Shown here piece by piece: positions 6,375 to 15,536 of a DNA stretch of 47,773 bases (position 1 is its first letter; every line of letters begins with the position of its first letter). Below the pieces are notes generated by a model. That model did not search any database. It was not told the origin of the DNA and saw nothing but the letters and a program-made list of their open reading frames with translations. A program made the position numbers and the translations under genes. The stretch comes from an uncultured Clostridia bacterium. Lineage in GTDB: Bacteria > Bacillota > Clostridia > Oscillospirales > Acutalibacteraceae. The DNA lies in contig CAMMAZ010000014.1 of the NCBI GenBank assembly GCA_946493765.1, positions 1 through 47,773 on the forward strand, written 5' to 3'.

Positions 6375-9227
6375 GTGAACAAGTTCAAAAAAATCACTGC
6401 GTTGATTCTTTGCACCATGCTGTTATTCGGCAGCGCCTTCATGGTTCGTGCTGAGGATCCGCTGACCGTCTATTCTCTCACGGAATATGCGGACAACGTT
6501 AAGACCTATGGAAGAACGCAGGTCATCGACACCGGTATCACCTGCGACTGGTCGGCGTCCGGTATCGAGTTCAACGCCGATTGCGAAGGCGACGTTGCCG
6601 TGACCCTATCGGTGCAGGGCGGCGAGGAATCCAAAGACGGTTATTTCTCTGTTTATATCGACGGCGAGCTGCTGGACAAAAGGCTACGCGTTGCCGACGG
6701 TAAACAAACGCTGACGATCGCCGAGGATCTTCCGCAGGGCTCCCACTCTTTCAAGCTGATCAAACAATCCACCGTCAAACAGGCGCGGGTCGTGTTTGAG
6801 TCGGTATCGCTGGCTGGGAAACTGACCGAACGGCCGGCAGACAGCGAGTATTTCATGGAATTCATCGGCGACAGCATCACCTGCGGACACAGTGCGCTGT
6901 GCTTTAACAGCGGCGACAAAACCACTTCTTTATACGGTGACGCCACCAAAACTTATGCTTATCTGACCGCCCAGAATTTCGGTGCGGATCATTCTTTCAT
7001 CTCCATTTCCGGCAGCACCTGCGGCACCATGCTCTCGGAATATGATTACATGTGCAAGGATCGCGACACAACGCCTTATGACTACCAAAGAAAGCCTAAT
7101 GTCGTCGTCATCAATCTGGGCACCAATGACGGAACCAGGACCTATGAATATTGGCTGGAACAGGCAAACGCGTTTGTGACCAAAATCCGCGACGGTTATC
7201 AAGATCAGAATATTCCTGTCGTCTTTGTGCATTCCGCCATGCAGGCAGACGGCGTGCGCGCCAATCTGGCAGCGGCTGTGCAAACGCTTGGCGGCGCCGA
7301 GAACCACGTTTATGTGGTCGGATTCGGCCGTTCCGGGACCCACCCGCGTGTTTCCTCACATAAAAACGACGCCAAACGGCTGACCGCGATGCTTGTCAAC
7401 GAAGGGATCATGCCCCTTTCCGCTTTGCAGGACGATGCGACGGTGACCGCTGCGGAAGATGAGCGCGCGACGATGCTGTCCGATGCAGATTATACCAGTG
7501 GGACATTATCCGGCGTTTCGATTGTTGATAAAACCGCCAAATTGGAAGCGGCAGATGCCATTGCACCGGACTCCGATGCAAATGCTGTGAAAGTCACCAC
7601 CACCGGTGACGGCACACAGACAAGACTGCTGACCATCAGCAGCAACACTTTGAAGCAGAATGTGTCCAACACCAAGGGCATCCGTTTTTACCTTTCCTAC
7701 ACCGGCGAGCTTTCCAAAAATATTTACATCCAGTCGGGTGATAAAACCGGCAGCTGGCCGTTTGAAGCTGTTGAGGGAGAAACCAATTGCGTGGAGCTGT
7801 ATTGGAACAATATGCCCAGCACCATGAACTATGTTTATTTCAACATCGCAAACAGCAATTCGATTAACTCGATTTCCTTTGACTTTGGCAGCGGCGCTTA
7901 CACTGCGGTAATCGACAACATCGAATATATCCGCAACACCTATGTATTTACCGACAATCCGAACAGTTCCTATGTCGTGATCACACAGCTGCCGGATGTG
8001 TTCGGCAACCTGAACGGCTATGAAGCGCCCACAACCACAACGACCACCACAACAGCCGCCGCGGAATATGATTATACCGTCACCGCCGCGGATACAACTT
8101 ACAAAGCAAATGCGGGTCAAAGCGGAATTTATGAACAGACAGATGTGCAACCAAACGGCAAGGTAGTTTCCTTTGATCCGGGTGCTGCAAACAATTATAT
8201 TGAATTTACCGTGAAAGATCTTCCGGCGGATACCTATGCGTTTTCTGTGCTCTCCAGGGACTATAATTCCAGAGGCACCTATTCGATCTCGGTGAACGGA
8301 ACGGTGATTAACGACAATGTAAACTTTGCCGTTTCCACCTCCGGCGGCGCAATAATCCGCACCCACGATATCGGCGTCTTCACCACCGACGGCGGCGATA
8401 TTGTGATCCGCTTCACCGCGAAAACGGCCGGGTCCTTGTATGCGCAGTATTTCTATTTTAGCGGAACACAGGCAACCACTTCTTCTACCGGCAGTTCCTC
8501 CACTTCAACGTCTATCACCACGACTGCGACATCAACAACGGGAACAGATGAAAACTACTCCTATGTGACCTTCAACAGCTTTGATTCCTATACGCCGGAT
8601 AAATATAAGGATTATCAATATCTTGATATTGTCACCGAAAACGCGGCGAGCGGAAATTGCCTTAAAATCAATTATCCGAGCCTTGTAGATACATGGAGAA
8701 ATGATGCTGGTAATGGCGCTACCTACATCACAGCGGAAAACGGAACATTTGACTTTTCCGAATACACCGGCGTTCGGTTCTATTTAAAATCCTCCCGCCA
8801 GTCCTATCTGAAATTCATGTCGGGTACCTATTCTCCGGTCGGCGGCGCCGCCACGATTCCGGCGCAACCAAGCGGCGGATGGGTCACGCTGACATTTGAA
8901 GAATGCGGTCTTTCAGCGGAAAACCTTGCAAAAATCAACGGCTTCTTATTAAAGCATGAGGGCGGCGACACCTGCTACATGGACGAAATCCAGCTGTTCA
9001 CGCCCGCCGCAGACGATACGCTTTACGGCGATGTCGACAACAACAATGTTGTTGATTTAAAAGACGCTCTGCCGCTAAGACAGTATATTGCGGGCTATGA
9101 GGTTTCGATTAATATGTCGGCAGCAGATGTCTACAAGGATTCCAAAATCAACGGAAAAGACCTGCTTTTGTTAAGACAATATCTAGCAAACTACGACGTG
9201 GAACTGGGCAACCCGGTAAACAACTGA
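6375..9227 (+). CDS. Cellulosomal CE2-type SGNH acetyl esterase with two CBM-like modules and C-terminal dockerin
   Basis: This is a secreted 950-residue multidomain enzyme; the GTG start follows an AAGGAAG site. A signal peptide (1-26) is followed by a CE2-like jelly roll (about 30-155). The SGNH domain has nucleophile Ser167 in EFIGDSITCGH, INLGTNDG, and the closing His in GTHPRVSSH. Three beta-rich, probably carbohydrate-binding modules follow (about 365-525, 565-700, 730-875), joined by Thr-rich linkers. Two dockerin repeats close the protein (DLKDALPLRQYI and NGKDLLLLRQYL). CE2 enzymes remove acetyl groups from xylan or mannan. The dockerin would attach it to a cohesin scaffold. Its neighbours (beta-mannosidase and three smaller CE2 paralogues) point to acetylated hemicellulose. 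Confidence 0.9.
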   Translation: MNKFKKITALILCTMLLFGSAFMVRAEDPLTVYSLTEYADNVKTYGRTQVIDTGITCDWSASGIEFNADCEGDVAVTLSVQGGEESKDGYFSVYIDGELLDKRLRVADGKQTLTIAEDLPQGSHSFKLIKQSTVKQARVVFESVSLAGKLTERPADSEYFMEFIGDSITCGHSALCFNSGDKTTSLYGDATKTYAYLTAQNFGADHSFISISGSTCGTMLSEYDYMCKDRDTTPYDYQRKPNVVVINLGTNDGTRTYEYWLEQANAFVTKIRDGYQDQNIPVVFVHSAMQADGVRANLAAAVQTLGGAENHVYVVGFGRSGTHPRVSSHKNDAKRLTAMLVNEGIMPLSALQDDATVTAAEDERATMLSDADYTSGTLSGVSIVDKTAKLEAADAIAPDSDANAVKVTTTGDGTQTRLLTISSNTLKQNVSNTKGIRFYLSYTGELSKNIYIQSGDKTGSWPFEAVEGETNCVELYWNNMPSTMNYVYFNIANSNSINSISFDFGSGAYTAVIDNIEYIRNTYVFTDNPNSSYVVITQLPDVFGNLNGYEAPTTTTTTTTAAAEYDYTVTAADTTYKANAGQSGIYEQTDVQPNGKVVSFDPGAANNYIEFTVKDLPADTYAFSVLSRDYNSRGTYSISVNGTVINDNVNFAVSTSGGAIIRTHDIGVFTTDGGDIVIRFTAKTAGSLYAQYFYFSGTQATTSSTGSSSTSTSITTTATSTTGTDENYSYVTFNSFDSYTPDKYKDYQYLDIVTENAASGNCLKINYPSLVDTWRNDAGNGATYITAENGTFDFSEYTGVRFYLKSSRQSYLKFMSGTYSPVGGAATIPAQPSGGWVTLTFEECGLSAENLAKINGFLLKHEGGDTCYMDEIQLFTPAADDTLYGDVDNNNVVDLKDALPLRQYIAGYEVSINMSAADVYKDSKINGKDLLLLRQYLANYDVELGNPVNN

Positions 9228-9235
9228 TATTTCAT

Positions 9236-9270
9236 AAAAATCCGGATGCCAAAGAAACGTCCGGATTTTT
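9236..9270 (+). terminator. Rho-independent terminator after the dockerin esterase
   Basis: AAAAATCCGGA (9236-9246) pairs with TCCGGATTTTT (9260-9270), ending in a T run, nine bases after the esterase stop. Confidence 0.85.
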
Positions 9271-9301
9271 ATATGGATAGATTTTATAAGGAGGATGAAA
9301 A

Positions 9302-9742
9302 ATGAAAAGACCAATGCTCGTTTTACTGACGCTTTTGACATTGCTGCTCGTTTGCGGTTGTGAAAGCGCAGACCCAATCGCGCAAACACAGTGGCAAATG
9401 GAACATATTCAAAGCGGCGATAAAGGCGAAATCATAATCGTCGGAGATGAAACGATGTTGAAAACGAATCCTGATGCCACTATTTTAAAGCTTTCCTGCC
9501 GTTTCTTTGAGAACGCCTTTGTGATGGAAAATCACGAAAATCAGGAAAGCTGGACCGGCAGTTACCGAATGATCGAACATCCAACAGACAGAGACGCAAT
9601 TTATGAACTGATATTTGAAAACGGTACGACCGGCTATGCGGGATACGGTTTTACCACCTTTGCCGACGGCAGCGAGAAGGAAAATCTTCTTTTTTCTGTC
9701 GAGGATTATGCTCTTTCATTTTCGGGTAAACAAGAAATTTAA
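9302..9742 (+). CDS. Small lipoprotein of unknown function
   Basis: At 146 residues it has a lipoprotein signal peptide with lipobox LLVCGC, Cys20 being the lipidated residue. The mature part is about 125 residues, acidic and probably beta-rich (SWTGSYRMIEH, NGTTGYAGYGFTTF). I do not recognise the family. It resembles small secreted lipoproteins that report a single calycin or lipocalin-like fold, but this is weak. An AAGGAGG site lies 9 bases upstream of the start. The gene sits between two strong terminators and so is its own transcription unit or reads through from the esterase. Confidence 0.8.
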   Translation: MKRPMLVLLTLLTLLLVCGCESADPIAQTQWQMEHIQSGDKGEIIIVGDETMLKTNPDATILKLSCRFFENAFVMENHENQESWTGSYRMIEHPTDRDAIYELIFENGTTGYAGYGFTTFADGSEKENLLFSVEDYALSFSGKQEI

Positions 9743-9760
9743 AATTTCTAATACTATATT

Positions 9761-9794
9761 AAAAAGCGCTGTGCAAAAAGCACAGCGCTTTTTT
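9761..9794. terminator. Bidirectional terminator between convergent genes
   Basis: AAAAAGCGCTGTGC (9761-9774), loop AAAAA, GCACAGCGCTTTTT (9780-9793). The perfect 14-bp stem has T tracts on both strands and serves the lipoprotein gene from the left and the CE2 esterase from the right. Confidence 0.93.
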
Positions 9795-9807
9795 CTTTAG
9801 CAGACGT

Positions 9808-11130
9808 TTATTGCTGATCTAAGATTTCAGTTTGAATGAATTCCGCTAACTGCAAACCTGCTTTTTCTGAACCTGACACGCTCGGATGATTATCTCCACC
9901 GCCGCCCACATTGTTCAGCTTTTTAAAATGCACATAATCAAGTTCCTCATCGATTTCCTGCAATACTGTCAGCGGCTGAAAATATTCCGTGTCAACAATA
10001 TATGAAGTTCCGATACACCAAACGATTTCACAGGTTGGATTTTTCTCACGAATTGAAGCAATCAATTCCAAACAGGCTGCTTTAAATTCTTCCGCCGGTT
10101 TTTCAATTCTATTATTGTTATAATAGCTTCGGTCATTCGACCCTAGATTGATCACAACAATATCCGCTACGTAAGAGTTGAAATCCCACGGAGTCTGTGA
10201 ACTAACCAGTGAATATTCATAAAATTTCTTATATGTCTGGTCTGTTGAACTGTAACCGGTTGTCACACCATGACCGGATGCAGCGACTGTTGAAAATTCC
10301 GCACCCAGCGCGTTTGCGCAGAATGCAGGATATGCGCGGTAGCTATCCTGCCATTGCCAACCGCCTTTTCCGGAACCGCCATTGCTCAAATTACCATAGC
10401 CCACAGCAGAAGAGTCACCATAGAATTCAAGTTTCAGCGCTTTTTCCTGCGGCTTTTCACCGGTCAATTCTCCGGAAATAGAAACGGAAAGCAGTTCCAT
10501 TTGGTTTCTGGCCCATTCGTTGACTTTCACAAGGCGAATTTTATGCGTGCCTTTTATGAGATTGGCATCTACCGTATAGGTAGCAGTTCCTCCCGTTAAA
10601 GTCACACGAACCATGTTGTCAAAATCATCGTCGATCATCACGCCCATGTACCCGCCAGTTCCACTACAGGTAACTTCAAAGGCAATATCGCCTTCGCAAT
10701 CTGCCATGAATTCAATACCGCTGGTAGTGTGCTCCATCTTCAGAACACCATCTTCCACAACGCTTCTGCCCACCAGATTGGAGGATGCAAGCATCTGGTC
10801 CACCTTGTAAACTTTCATTGCTACAATAGGCTTTGTTGTTGACGGGCCCAGCACCACGTCATAGCTTGCGATATACTGCCGCAACAAAAGTGAATCTCTG
10901 GAATTGATTTTTCCATCATTCACAACATCAGCGGCCGCTTCATTGATCGTCACATCATATTTAGCGATATATTGCCGCAATAAAAGTGAATCTTTCAAAT
11001 TAATCTCTTCGTCATTGTTACAGTTACCATAGACAACGCCATCCGCTGAAACAGAAGCCATTGCGGTTAAAGCTCCAAAACAAACCGCGCAAACCAACAT
11101 AAAACAAATACCCTTTTTTAGTTTTTTCAT
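9808..11130 (-). CDS. Cellulosomal CE2-type acetyl esterase with N-terminal dockerin (copy 1)
   Basis: At 440 residues it carries a signal peptide (1-29), then a dockerin at residues 33-95 with two repeats (NLKDSLLLRQYIAKYDV, NSRDSLLLRQYIASYDV), a short linker, the CE2 jelly roll (about 105-225) and the SGNH catalytic domain. The nucleophile is Ser240 in FYGDSSAVGYGN. Block III reads INLGSNDRSYY. The catalytic His415 is in GGDNHPSV. It should deacetylate hemicellulose while bound to a scaffoldin. This copy reads GDSSAVGYG where its two neighbours read GDS(L/I)TVGYG. An AAGGAG site precedes the ATG, and it has its own promoter (11245-11273). Confidence 0.9.
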   Translation of the reverse strand: MKKLKKGICFMLVCAVCFGALTAMASVSADGVVYGNCNNDEEINLKDSLLLRQYIAKYDVTINEAAADVVNDGKINSRDSLLLRQYIASYDVVLGPSTTKPIVAMKVYKVDQMLASSNLVGRSVVEDGVLKMEHTTSGIEFMADCEGDIAFEVTCSGTGGYMGVMIDDDFDNMVRVTLTGGTATYTVDANLIKGTHKIRLVKVNEWARNQMELLSVSISGELTGEKPQEKALKLEFYGDSSAVGYGNLSNGGSGKGGWQWQDSYRAYPAFCANALGAEFSTVAASGHGVTTGYSSTDQTYKKFYEYSLVSSQTPWDFNSYVADIVVINLGSNDRSYYNNNRIEKPAEEFKAACLELIASIREKNPTCEIVWCIGTSYIVDTEYFQPLTVLQEIDEELDYVHFKKLNNVGGGGDNHPSVSGSEKAGLQLAEFIQTEILDQQ

Positions 11131-11244
11131 TTCTTTCTCCTTTGTATAAAATTTTCATCGCTACTTGCGAATATCGCACAGGCATTTCGCCAGTAACCAA
11201 ACAAATTTGATTGCTTTCCAAAAACTGATTTTTGTACTTGTTTT

Positions 11245-11273
11245 ATTATAACATTAAATTCATTTTGCGTCAA
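11245..11273 (-). promoter_or_regulatory. Promoter of CE2 esterase copy 1
   Basis: On the minus strand TTGACG (11273-11268), 17 bases, TATAAT (11250-11245). The leader to the start codon is about 110 bases. Confidence 0.75.
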
Positions 11274-11307
11274 TTCTCAGTCTATAAAAATCTAGGATAT
11301 CCAAAAA

Positions 11308-12624
11308 CTATTTTAAAATTTCGGTTTTCAAATACTCTGCGAGTTGCAGCCCTGCCTTCTCATGATCTGCAACGCTCGGATGGCTGTCGCCGCCGCTGAG
11401 TTTTAAATCAAATTGCGTAAAATGCAGATAGTCAAGTTCCGCATCCAGTTCCTTTAACACTTTGATAGGTTTGATTTTTTCGCTGTCGCTGACAGAATGA
11501 CTTCCCAGCGCCCAAACGATCTCACAATCCGGGTTGTTGGAACGGATCCAATCCAGGAACGTCTGACATGCCGCTTTGAAATCCGCATCGGAAATCGCGG
11601 GATTCTGTGTCCGGTTATAATAGGTTTCATCGTTTGCGCCGAGATTCACCACCACAACATCCGCTTGGTAAGCGTCAAAATCCCACGACGTTTGCGAGCT
11701 GACTAACGAATACCCGGCAAATTTATCCCAGGTTTGACTCTTATCGCTGAATCCAGCGGTAACGCCATGACCGGACGCTGCAACGGTTGAAAATTCAGCG
11801 CCTAATTCATTCGCGCAATAGGCGGCATAGGTACGGTAGCCATCCTGCCACTGCCATCCGCCTTTATCTGTTCCCGTAGTTAAATTTCCATAACCGACTG
11901 TTAAGGAATCGCCATAGAATTCGAGCTTTAATTCTTTTTCCTGCGGTTTTGCACCGGTTAAGGTTCCCTCGATCATGACCGATTGAAGCTCCATGGTGTT
12001 GCGCATCCACTCATTCAGTTTGATAAGGCGGATTTTGTGCACGCCTTTTGGGAGATTGACGCCGGCAGAATAGAACATGGTGCCGCCGTCCAATGTCACA
12101 CGGATCATGTTTTCAAAGTCATCGTCGATCATCACGCCCATATATCCGCCGTCACCGCTGCAGTTAACAGTGAAAACAATATCACCTTCACAATCCGCCA
12201 TGAATTCAATACCGCTGGTTGTGTGTTCCATTTTCAGGACGCCATCTTCCACAACACTTCTGCCTACCAGATTGGAAAATGCGAGCATCTGATCCACCGT
12301 GTAGATCTCGGTACCAGGTCCGGGCGCCGTTGTCGTCGGGCCCAAAACCAAATCATAATCCGCCAAATACTGCCGCAATCGCAGCGAATCTTTCGCATTG
12401 ATTTTTCCGTCATATGCAACATCCGATGCTTTTAAATCAATGTCCACATCATATTTTGCAATATATTTCCGTAACACAAGTGAATCTCTGGTATGAATTT
12501 TACCATTTCCGTCGCAATCGCCGTATAAAACAATGTCAGCAGCAACCGGAAACAATGCCGTTAAAGCGCTAAAACAAAACACACAGGTTAAAATCAAACA
12601 AATTCCTTTTTTCCAATTTCTCAT
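11308..12624 (-). CDS. Cellulosomal CE2-type acetyl esterase with N-terminal dockerin (copy 2)
   Basis: At 438 residues it has the same architecture as both flanking genes: signal peptide, N-terminal dockerin (HTRDSLVLRKYIAKYDV and NAKDSLRLRQYLADYDL), TTTAPGPG linker, jelly roll and SGNH domain with FYGDSLTVGYGN, VNLGANDETYYN and GGDSHPSVADHEKAG. The start is set by AGGAGG 8 bases upstream of ATG. Only 82 bases separate it from the next gene upstream, most of it a terminator, and I see no good promoter there. It may therefore depend on read-through from copy 3. The three copies look like products of tandem duplication. Confidence 0.9.
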   Translation of the reverse strand: MRNWKKGICLILTCVFCFSALTALFPVAADIVLYGDCDGNGKIHTRDSLVLRKYIAKYDVDIDLKASDVAYDGKINAKDSLRLRQYLADYDLVLGPTTTAPGPGTEIYTVDQMLAFSNLVGRSVVEDGVLKMEHTTSGIEFMADCEGDIVFTVNCSGDGGYMGVMIDDDFENMIRVTLDGGTMFYSAGVNLPKGVHKIRLIKLNEWMRNTMELQSVMIEGTLTGAKPQEKELKLEFYGDSLTVGYGNLTTGTDKGGWQWQDGYRTYAAYCANELGAEFSTVAASGHGVTAGFSDKSQTWDKFAGYSLVSSQTSWDFDAYQADVVVVNLGANDETYYNRTQNPAISDADFKAACQTFLDWIRSNNPDCEIVWALGSHSVSDSEKIKPIKVLKELDAELDYLHFTQFDLKLSGGDSHPSVADHEKAGLQLAEYLKTEILK

Positions 12625-12660
12625 CTGCTTTCCTCCTACCCATTTCCCACTATTTTTTTA

Positions 12661-12697
12661 AAAATACTGCCGGAAAGCGTTTCCCGGCAGTATTTTT
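12661..12697 (-). terminator. Terminator between CE2 copies 3 and 2
   Basis: AAAATACTGCCGG (12661-12673) pairs with CCGGCAGTATTTT around TTTCC. On the minus strand a T-rich tail follows. It lies 9 bases downstream of copy 3. Confidence 0.8.
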
Positions 12698-12706
12698 CAC
12701 ATATCC

Positions 12707-14029
12707 TTAGTTTAAAATTTCAGTTCTGATATATTCCGCTAAAGTCGCGCCGGCTTTTTCATGATCTGCAACGCTCGGATGGCTGTCGCCGCCGCTTTGA
12801 CTGGTTGTGATTTTGGTGAAATGCAGGTAATCCAATTCCTCATCCAGTTCTTGCAGCACTGTAAGCGGCTTAATATTGTTTACGTCTGCAACATAGTTCA
12901 TCCCAAGTACCCAGACAATTTCACAATCCGGATTTTTGGAACGAATCCAATCCAGCAATTCCTGGCATGCCGCTTTGAAATCTTCGTTGGAAATCGAAGC
13001 GTTGTTTCCGGTATTGTTATAATAGCTAAAGTCATTTGTGCCTAAATTCACTACAACAATATCTGCTTGATAAGCGTCAAAATCCCACTCTGTTTTTGAA
13101 TTAACCAATGAATATCCGGCAAATTTATCCCAAGTCTGCGTTTTATCACTGAAACCGGTTGTCACGCCATAGCCCGATGTCGCCACCGATGAAAATTCAG
13201 CGCCCAATTCGTCTGCGCAATAAGCGGCATAGGTGCGGTACCCGTCCTGATACTGCCAGTTCCATTTCCCGCCGCCGCTTTCAAGATTACCATAGCCCAC
13301 GGTGATAGAATCGCCATAGAACTCCAATTTCAATTCTTTTTCCTGCGGTTTTGCACCGGTTAAAGTTCCTTCAACTGTAACCGATAGCAGCTGCATGGTG
13401 TTGCGAACCCATTCGTTGAGTTTCACGATGCGGATTTTATGTTCGCCGCTTGCAAGGTTTGCATCCACTGTATATGCATGCGTACCTCCGGTCAAAGTAA
13501 CACGGGTCATGTTATCAAAATCATCGTCGATCATCACGCCCATGTATCCGCCATCGCCGCTGCAGGTAGCTTCGAATGTAATACTGCCCTCACAATCTGC
13601 CATGAACTCAATGCCGCTGGTGGTTTGCTCCATTTTCAAAACAGTGCCATCCACAACGCTTCTGCCAACCAAATTGGAAGAAGCAAGCATTTGATCTACC
13701 GTATAGGTTTCTGTTTGCGGCTGCGGCTCTGTGGTGGTAGTCGGTCCTAATACCACATCGTATTCTGCAAGATACTGCCGCAATACCAGAGAATCTTTGG
13801 AATTAATCTTACCGTCATACACAACGTCTGCGGCCTCTTCATTAATCGTCACATCATACTTTGCGATATACTGCCGCAATACCAGAGAATCTTTTAAATC
13901 GATCTCTTTGTCATCGTTACAGTTACCATAAAGAATACCTTCTGCCGAAACGGACGCCAGCGTTGCCATGGTTCCCAGGCACAATGTCATAATCAATAAA
14001 ATGCTAATTGCTTTTTTTGCTATTCTCAT
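12707..14029 (-). CDS. Cellulosomal CE2-type acetyl esterase with N-terminal dockerin (copy 3)
   Basis: The secreted protein has 440 residues. I start it at the ATG at 14029, preceded by GAGGAGG. A longer frame from 14077 would begin upstream of the transcription start. After the signal peptide come two dockerin repeats (DLKDSLVLRQYIAKYDV, NSKDSLVLRQYLAEYDV), a TTTTEPQPQTE linker, the CE2 jelly roll and the SGNH domain with FYGDSITVGYGN, VNLGTNDFSYYN and GGDSHPSVADHEKAG. All three SGNH blocks are intact. It is most likely an acetyl xylan or mannan esterase. It heads the tandem esterase cluster and has the strongest promoter of the three. Confidence 0.9.
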   Translation of the reverse strand: MRIAKKAISILLIMTLCLGTMATLASVSAEGILYGNCNDDKEIDLKDSLVLRQYIAKYDVTINEEAADVVYDGKINSKDSLVLRQYLAEYDVVLGPTTTTEPQPQTETYTVDQMLASSNLVGRSVVDGTVLKMEQTTSGIEFMADCEGSITFEATCSGDGGYMGVMIDDDFDNMTRVTLTGGTHAYTVDANLASGEHKIRIVKLNEWVRNTMQLLSVTVEGTLTGAKPQEKELKLEFYGDSITVGYGNLESGGGKWNWQYQDGYRTYAAYCADELGAEFSSVATSGYGVTTGFSDKTQTWDKFAGYSLVNSKTEWDFDAYQADIVVVNLGTNDFSYYNNTGNNASISNEDFKAACQELLDWIRSKNPDCEIVWVLGMNYVADVNNIKPLTVLQELDEELDYLHFTKITTSQSGGDSHPSVADHEKAGATLAEYIRTEILN

Positions 14030-14067
14030 AAATCGATATGCCTCCTCTGAGAATAAAATATGTATAT

Positions 14068-14096
14068 ATTGTAACATGATTTTAGAATTTAGTCAA
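14068..14096 (-). promoter_or_regulatory. Promoter of CE2 esterase copy 3
   Basis: On the minus strand TTGACT (14096-14091), 17 bases, TACAAT (14073-14068), 39 bases ahead of the chosen ATG. Confidence 0.7.
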
Positions 14097-14173
14097 TAAT
14101 TCCCCTGCTATTCTTTAATTTTTAGCAAAATCAAACAAATCTATTTTATTTTTTTTGAAGATTTAACTAAAAG

Positions 14174-14205
14174 AAAAACCCGCCCCGACATAAGTCGTGG
14201 GCGGG
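14174..14205 (-). terminator. Terminator of the dockerin protein gene at 14230-15375
   Basis: CCCGCCCCGAC pairs with GTCGTGGGCGGG around ATAA. On the minus strand a TTTTT run follows directly (14178-14174). Confidence 0.88.
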
Positions 14206-14229
14206 CAGATTCCGATTTAATTTTTTAGT

Positions 14230-15375
14230 TTACTGATTTACCGGAAGCTCATCTACTGTGATCAGCTCCGCAACCAGACGACGGATATACATGGTGTCCG
14301 CTGCAGTGTATTTTTCATCACCGTTCACATCCGCTGCATCATAATTGATATTCTGTGACGGCTGATCAAGCTCTGCAACAATCAAACGGATATACATCGA
14401 GTCTGTCGCTGTATATTTTCCATCATTGTTCAAATCGCCGTACATCACTTCTGTCGGTTCGGGATCAGTCGGTTCGGGATCGGTCGGTTCAGGATCGGTC
14501 GGATCCGTTGTCGGCGGGTTGACAAGCATCGGCTCGCCGGTTTCATCACGCTGGAGCATTCCGCCTTTCTCCCAAGGTTCGGTGCCGCCTTCGACATAGA
14601 AAGGACCATCCGGAGTGTAAGCTTCACCTTCTGCAGGTGCCAACGGATCTTCCCACAGATAGAGGGACGGATCAATACCCTGCGCGAACTCTTCGTTCAC
14701 AAAGTTACCCATTTCCGGAGCTTGATAGCCCTGCACATAAAGCGGAGAGAAACGAACTTCTGCGTCGCCAAGACCCGCTTGACCATCCGGATTTGCAAGG
14801 CATGCATAGTTCATCATACCGACTTTCATCGAAGTGATCTCATAGGATTCCCACAAAGAAAGATCGCTGACATCGACGTTATAAGAATGCACGCCGTTCT
14901 GAGCCTGCCAAGAAACAGTCTGCTTGATTACGCCGTCATCATATTCTTCGCCGCCGTCGACATAGCTATACCAGATCATCAATTCAACCTGGAAACCTGT
15001 GTCTTCTTCATAACCCGGGTCATTTTGAATAGTGCCCTTGGAACGAATCGTTTCAGAATCGAAACACAAAACGCCGCCGTTTTCTTCAAGCGCCAGATCA
15101 ACTGCAGCTTCAAATTTATCGCTGTCGGCTTCACTCAGGAAGAAAGCAACCTGATACTGCCTTTGAAAATCTTTCCCATAGAACTGAATCCAGCCGGTGT
15201 CTGTATATTTGACGGTGTCGGGATATTCGCCATAGGAATATAGCCGTTTTGCGCCGTCAAATGTGTATGCGACTGTGTTCTCTGCCGCGGACGCCGAAAC
15301 CATCACGGCCGCTACAGTGCCGATCACAAGCGCCAGCGTCAATACAATTGTGATTAATTTTTTTGATATTTTCAC
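14230..15375 (-). CDS. Secreted dockerin protein of unknown function
   Basis: The protein has 381 residues. I start it at the GTG at 15375, with AAGGAGG 7 bases upstream. The longer frame from 15450 would begin upstream of the promoter. A signal peptide ends near VSASAAEN. The next 240 residues are acidic, aromatic-rich and probably beta-sandwich, and I do not recognise them. A repeated PTDPEP linker follows and then a C-terminal dockerin with repeats TATDSMYIRLIVAEL and TAADTMYIRRLVAEL. That dockerin differs from the DSLLLRQYI type of the esterases next door, so it may bind a different cohesin. The N-terminal module could be a new carbohydrate-binding or catalytic domain. Confidence 0.85.
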   Translation of the reverse strand: MKISKKLITIVLTLALVIGTVAAVMVSASAAENTVAYTFDGAKRLYSYGEYPDTVKYTDTGWIQFYGKDFQRQYQVAFFLSEADSDKFEAAVDLALEENGGVLCFDSETIRSKGTIQNDPGYEEDTGFQVELMIWYSYVDGGEEYDDGVIKQTVSWQAQNGVHSYNVDVSDLSLWESYEITSMKVGMMNYACLANPDGQAGLGDAEVRFSPLYVQGYQAPEMGNFVNEEFAQGIDPSLYLWEDPLAPAEGEAYTPDGPFYVEGGTEPWEKGGMLQRDETGEPMLVNPPTTDPTDPEPTDPEPTDPEPTEVMYGDLNNDGKYTATDSMYIRLIVAELDQPSQNINYDAADVNGDEKYTAADTMYIRRLVAELITVDELPVNQ

Positions 15376-15402
15376 CTTAAAAACCTCCTTTTTGGTATCC
15401 TC

Positions 15403-15431
15403 ATTGTACCACTTTGTCCCTTCATTTTCAA
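15403..15431 (-). promoter_or_regulatory. Promoter of the dockerin protein gene
   Basis: On the minus strand TTGAAA (15431-15426), 17 bases, TACAAT (15408-15403), followed 20 bases later by the AAGGAGG site. Confidence 0.65.
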
Positions 15432-15536
15432 TCTTTTTTTGCGGATTCAAACATCTTTGTCATTATTGTACAATTTATGGATTCAAATCTTGTAAGTAGT
15501 GACGATTTTCCAATCCTACCCAGACAAAAAGGTGTT

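Noticed and set aside
7506-8366. 286-codon minus-strand frame inside the large esterase
   Set aside because: It is a shadow of the esterase's repetitive beta modules, with no start site and no motifs.
14450-14510. Short 18-bp tandem repeats
   Set aside because: They encode the PTDPEP linker of a dockerin protein and need no separate explanation such as a CRISPR array or phase-variable tract.
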